From the NCBI RefSeq assembly GCF_949987515.2, contig NC_082687.1:120013838-120077837 (forward strand): a stretch of DNA of 64,000 bases. The letters are read 5' to 3'. How positions within the stretch are numbered: position 1 is the stretch's first letter; each line of letters starts with the position of its first letter. This DNA is from Delphinus delphis. Taxonomy: Eukaryota > Chordata > Mammalia > Artiodactyla > Delphinidae. Below, in pieces: positions 55,201-61,200 of the stretch. The notes below the pieces were generated by a model. The model worked only from the letters and a program-made list of their open reading frames with translations. It did not search any database and had not been told where the DNA came from. The translations under genes were made by a program, and so were the position numbers.

Positions 55201-58200
55201 GTGACCGAACAAGCCCTTCTTCAGACTTAAATGGAAATTCTGTTTCCGATGAACAAGTTGGTGAATTTCTAATAATAATAATGATTTGGGAAAATAAAAT
55301 AGAAAACTACATACCCAATTCACATTTAATTTCTGGAGTATATTTCCTTGTCTTTCCATGTTGTGGATTTTGCTTAAATGGTAGCCAAGGCATCTTGGTG
55401 ATTATATTCTACTAGAGCATAATTGCTAAAATGTAGGCACCATATTATAGATATATTTATATCTGTCATAGTACCTAGCATAATATTTTGCTTATGTTAA
55501 GTACTTAATTTTATTTGTTGAATTAATGAATTAATAGAATTTCAGAAAAGCAGGCTTTATTTTTATCTTATTTGAAGGATTTTAGCAGAATTCATTTTTT
55601 AAATAAACAGTTTTGTTATTGGTAGTATTTCATGTAAGTTTAAATATTTTTGTCAATATCTACCTATTTCATTTGGAAGCCTGAAGAACACCTTACATGC
55701 AACTCATTTATTATTTTTATTGTATAATTTCATGGTGATGAATATAGTAACAGCAATAATGAAAATATTCAAAATTCTAGACTACAGAATAGTTGTACTA
55801 CTACCTGATAGGTGACCTTGGGCACATTTTTTTTTTTTTTTTTTTTTACTGTCTCCTATGTTTCTGAAATAGGAGTATTATAATGATATTGACCTAGAGT
55901 TGTGGAGATTGAAGGAGGCAGTACATATGAAAGACCAAGTAAGAACTTGGTAAATGTTGTTCTTAAACACACATAACACTTCTGATCATTTGGAAATTAG
56001 ACCAATTGAAGAGGAAAGAAACCACCTTTTAACTAAGAAACGTGTCATGGGTATCTAGTATGCATTGGCAAATCACTCTTGAACCCAGGTTTCTGGGAAT
56101 TTATTTTTGAAAAGATTATTTTGATTTGATGCATAGTAAAGGGTTTTAATCACAGTTTTCTTGTGAGGTCTTTGGAAGTATTTGAGAGCTGGGTGGGGAT
56201 TAGCACTTCGATTAAGGAAATTAAAATATATAGCAGCTGCTCACTGAACAAAGAGCTCGGAAGAACCTATCTGTTCTTTCCTTCTCCTTCACCTTCTAAA
56301 ATACTTGACAGAAACTCAGGTATCTTCCTGAATCTCTCTGATCCTGTCCTCCTTGGTGGAAGTCCTCGAATTGTGTAACGTTGCTTTCTTTTGGTTCTCT
56401 GACTTTTCTTGGTCCATCTCCTTATGCAGTTCATTGTCCTTCATAAATGTGGGTGTCCCCCCATGTTCTGTTCTTGGCTACCCTTCTTGCTCTTTGTCCA
56501 CTCCCTCACTTGTTTCATTTCCTAGTCCAGGTCCATAATTTGATGACACTGCTCCTTCCCATCAGTTATGCCTTCAGCATCAACCCTTTACTGAGCTTCA
56601 GAATTGTATCCAATGGCCTTTTAGATATCATCATTTAGATGTGCCGTAGGCACCAAAAATTCAGTCAGTCTAAAACCAAGGTTTTTGTTACTTTGCTTCA
56701 CATGTTGTTATAAGTACTTGCTTATTATCTACAAGCCCCTCTCCTGTTTTTTTTTTTTGTTTGGTTGTTTGTTTGTTTTTTGCGGTACGCGGGCCTCTCA
56801 CTGTTGTGGCCTCACCCGTTGTGGAGCACAGGCTCCGGACGCGCAGGCTCAACGGCCATGGCTCACAGGCCCAGCCGCTCCACGGCATGTGGGATCTTCC
56901 ATGACCAGGTCATGAACCTGTGTCCCCTGCACCGGCAGGTGGACTCTCAACCACTGCGCCACAAGGGAAGCCCCCCCTCTCCCGTTTTTTAAAGTTCAAG
57001 TTCCTCTAGACTGTCTTCTGTATATTTGTATATGCTCAGTTGCCTGGCTCACAGCCCTTGTCTGAAATCCATGGGCCAGATGTATTTGAGAATTCAGATT
57101 TTTTTTCTTTAAAAGAAAGGTAATATGCCGTAGCCCTATATTGCCCCTCTCCCCTTCCCTCTCCCTACTGATAACCACTAGTTTGTTCTCTATATCTGTG
57201 AGTCTGCTTCTTTTTTTGCTATATTCACTAGTTTGCTGTATTTTTTAGATTCCATTATAAATGATTAAGACGTGCAAACTATTATGTATAAGCTACAAGG
57301 ATATATTATACAACACAGGGAATATAGCCAATATTTTATAGTAACTATAAATGGAGTATAACCTTTAAAAATTGTGAGTCACTATATTGTACTCCTGTAA
57401 CATACAATATTGTACATCAACTATACTTCAATAAAAAATAAAATAAAGGTAATATGGTGTGTGTATAAGCTACGTAAACTCCTAGTGGAATCTGAGATAG
57501 CACTACGTCTTGAAATATTTGAATATTTCTACAGCAAGACATGAATGAAAACACCAAGTGGGATAAATAATCTCTTACAAGTTCATATCAGATTTTGATG
57601 CCACAAAAACAGATTTAGATTTTCAGAATGTTGTGGATTTTGGAATTGCAGATATGGGAATGTGGACTTATATTTAGTGCCTGCTGACTTTAAAATTACT
57701 AGGGTCTATGGTTCACATTGTCTTGTAACATTTAGGATTTAAAGCTGTTTTGTGGATACTTTTCATTCCTCAGTCATCCCACAAGAAAATGCCAATCTTT
57801 TCTTTATTTTGACCAAGAATATCTAAAAATGAATTAGAAACCTATTAAACAGATATAACAGGCAATGGATTTTGTTTGTTTCTTTAATATTATGCTTCTT
57901 ACCTCCCTGCATTCTGAAGAGTGGTGATTACATGTTTAAAAAGTATTATTCCTATTTCTCAATACAGATTCAGATTACTAGCATCCAGGATAACTAAGAA
58001 TTTTTTATTGTATAGTGTTATCTATTTGAACATAGGCTATAATAGTATTTCTTATGGCACTTTATTTGGAAGTTTGAAATATTCTATTAAGATAGAATGG
58101 AAAATAGATTGCAGTAGGAAGCAGAAGACCTTAATGCTGTCACTCATTCTCCAACTTAATAGTTGTATGACCTCTGGCAAGTCATAAAACTTCTTTCTCT

Positions 58201-61200
58201 CATCTAGGAAAAGAAACAGTATCCCTAAACAAATGTGACTGAATGAAGTGATTGAGAGAAACACTTTAGTTCTAAGATCTCTGATTTATGGTTCGTTATA
58301 ATGCAGTGTTTTTCAGACTGTGCTCCCTGGAGCTTCAAGGATCCATAGGTATTTCTCAGAATAAGGATTAGGCTGAGCAAGGTTTATGTTACCTGTTTTA
58401 TATCACGGTGTTATTATCTGTAGAACTTGATTTGATAGGAAGGTTTTGTTCGTAAAACACTCTGTGCTAGTGGTTTTAAGGGACTATACATTAATGTTTT
58501 TGGTACTCTGTTTTATATAGGATGAAGGAGTTGAATCTGATGATTTGAAAAAAGATCTACCTTTAATGCCTCCACCTCCAGATTCCTGTAGCATGAAGCT
58601 GACCATCAAGGAAATTTGGTTTAGTTTTGCAGCTCCCACCAATGTGAGATCTCCTGCACATGCATTTTCTAGGTAAAAAGTTTTAAAAATATATTACTAT
58701 CCCTTGATGTTTCTTTATTTTAAGTAACATACAATTCTGTTTCATGTATTTTTTGAATTGTTTTTCTGATATATCTAGTATTAGGGTTGCCGGTTTCTTT
58801 TCCATCTTTCCTACTTCATACTTTCTATAGACATTATTCCCAATTTGTTTGACCCTTCTTCTTTCCTAGGGTTTTAGTTTTATTTTTACATGTCACCCTG
58901 CCGTAAGCTTTTTATATACTCTTTTCACCTCTAACAGACTCTTATATTTTTCTTTATTTTCTGTTATCTATTCTTTGCATTTCCTACTTATATGTTCAGA
59001 ATTTATCTAGTGGTCAAAAGGAAAGGTAATTTTGCCTAACTAAGATAGCCACTAAGTACAGTAGATATGGGAGATTGTTTGAAATACAAATCTTAACACT
59101 TGTTTTTATAATTTTTTTTTTTCATTTTAAAAGGCAGCTAAACCTTTTAAGCACTGCAACTCCAGCTGTTGGTGCATGGCTTGTTCCCATTGATCAACTC
59201 AAGTCATCCTTAAACAAATTAGAAACCGAGGGAACCTTGAGAATTTGTGCTGTTATGGGATGCATAATGACAGAAGCATTAGAGGTATGTCTTTCAACAA
59301 TACAAGGTATCATACAAAGTTTATTATTGAAAATGATCCCTTATTATCATTGTTGGAAAACATCAGACCTGCAAGTTCTTAATTTCTAGATATCTTTTGT
59401 TTGTTGTATCTTTGCTGTGTCATTCTGAATCTGTTGTTTTGCTTTTCACAGAATAAAAGTGTACATTTTCCCTTAAGAAGTAAATACAACAGACTTACAA
59501 AAGTTGCCCGCTTTCTCCAAGAAAATCCTTCATGCTTACTGTGTAATATACTACATCACTACCTGCACCAGGCAAACTACTCCATCATTGATGACGCTAC
59601 AATGGTGAGTTACCGGAATCATATGTTAGCTTTAAAAAAGCCTCTATTCTGTTGAGTAGCCGTTGACCCAGAAGGTTTGAGATGAGTATGGGAAGTCCAA
59701 AGGAGAAATGTGGTTAGAAATCCAGGCTATTGACAAGCTTGGGCTCAAATTAATGGCTTGGGAGTTGCCAGCATGAAAGCGTTAGAAGCTGCGGATAAGG
59801 ATGAGCCTTCTAGGGATGATATGTTGAGTGAGAAACTGGTCAGGGATGGATCCCTGATAAATACCAAAATTAAAGGAGCATGGAGAGGGTGCATAGAGGT
59901 ACCCAGAGTGCTGAGGAGGGAAAAGAAGAGGTAGAAGGACCAGGAAAGAAGGTTTTAGAAACCAAAGGTATAAAGAATTTCAAACAAGAGAGTAATCATT
60001 AGAGTCAAATTTCACAGAAATGTTTAATAAAATAAGGACTAATTAATGATTGAGGGGGGAATATGTAACTGTACGAATAAATACAGTATATCTCTGCACT
60101 AGAAAAGCACTATGGAAGCACATGATTAGAGGCTTAGAGCTTGAGGATCTCCCTCTCCTCTCCAAGTTTCTGGTCAATAGAGAATACACAGGAAGCTTTA
60201 GCCAAATTAGTCATCAATGTATCAGTATTATTAATGGTCAGTCAAGCTCCTGATAACCTCTAATGAAAGAATCTGGAGTAAATTATGGATTTCATAAAGG
60301 TACTTAGACCTGAGGCTGGTATAGTGCTTTCTACTCCCATCCCGTGAATTGAAGACTGGGAGATCCACAGTGCAAGTTTAACTTGCCCGTCTAGTCACAG
60401 GCAGGCACTTCCCACGGATGGATGCTGTGCCGGGATATGGTTTCCATGTAAGAGGAAGAAACACAAGATGACCCTCCTTACTTGAGTCTAGGAGTGAAAG
60501 GACAGGCTAAGGGGCCTGATGTTCCTCAGAAAGTAAGTGAGGTGATTCCTGCCACCTAGTAAATGGCTCTCTTCAGTCAAAGCTATTATTCCTAATACAA
60601 GGAATTGTAGGAAAGGGGAGAGGAGTTGCACATTTTCTCCTTAGGCTAAGGCTCCAATAGGCAAATTTTCTTTCGTAAAATCAGCACCATGTGGAATAAA
60701 ATATATTCTAAATTATGTAATTCTTACTGATCATATATTTAGGTTTCAAAGCAGTTACAAATCCTTCTGTGTCTGTCATTTAACTATAGTAATTTATTAA
60801 TTTTTTAATGTTAAAATAGAGGTGGTTACCTAATCTTTGAAAGAAATAATTTCCTCTTTGCTTGATGAATATTCCAGGTAGCACAAAATACATTTAATTC
60901 TTCAGTTGAGCAAAGCAGGCGAAGTGCTTTGAATGCTTCTTAAGGAGATTCCCACTTTACACCCCATGTTTAGTCTCTTATTTACCTGGTACTGCTGGGT
61001 TGTTTATGATAGAAAGATGCAACATTGCGTTTAGCGATTGAGTTCTATAGTCAACTTGAAATAGTGACTCTCCTGTGTCAATTTGGACAAATTACTCAAC
61101 ATATAAATTCCAGTTTCCTCATCTCTAAATGGGAGTTATGAGATTTAAATGAATAAATATATGCAGAACACTTAAATAGTTACTATTGTTGTTACAGTAA

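Larger units (their letters stand above)
55257..58520 (+). other. Intron 24 of window
   Basis: 3.3 kb. It holds an L2 3' end (about 55425-55540), a MIR with a T-run insertion (about 55790-55950), an L2 body fragment (about 56330-56670), a SINE (56753-56973), an inverted L1 (57128-57444) and a MIR (about 58100-58210). Confidence 0.75.

Noticed and set aside
56333..56640. Small ORFs in a less AT-rich part of intron 24
   Set aside because: Sequence follows the order of L2 LINE coding sequence, broken by stops; not a host gene.
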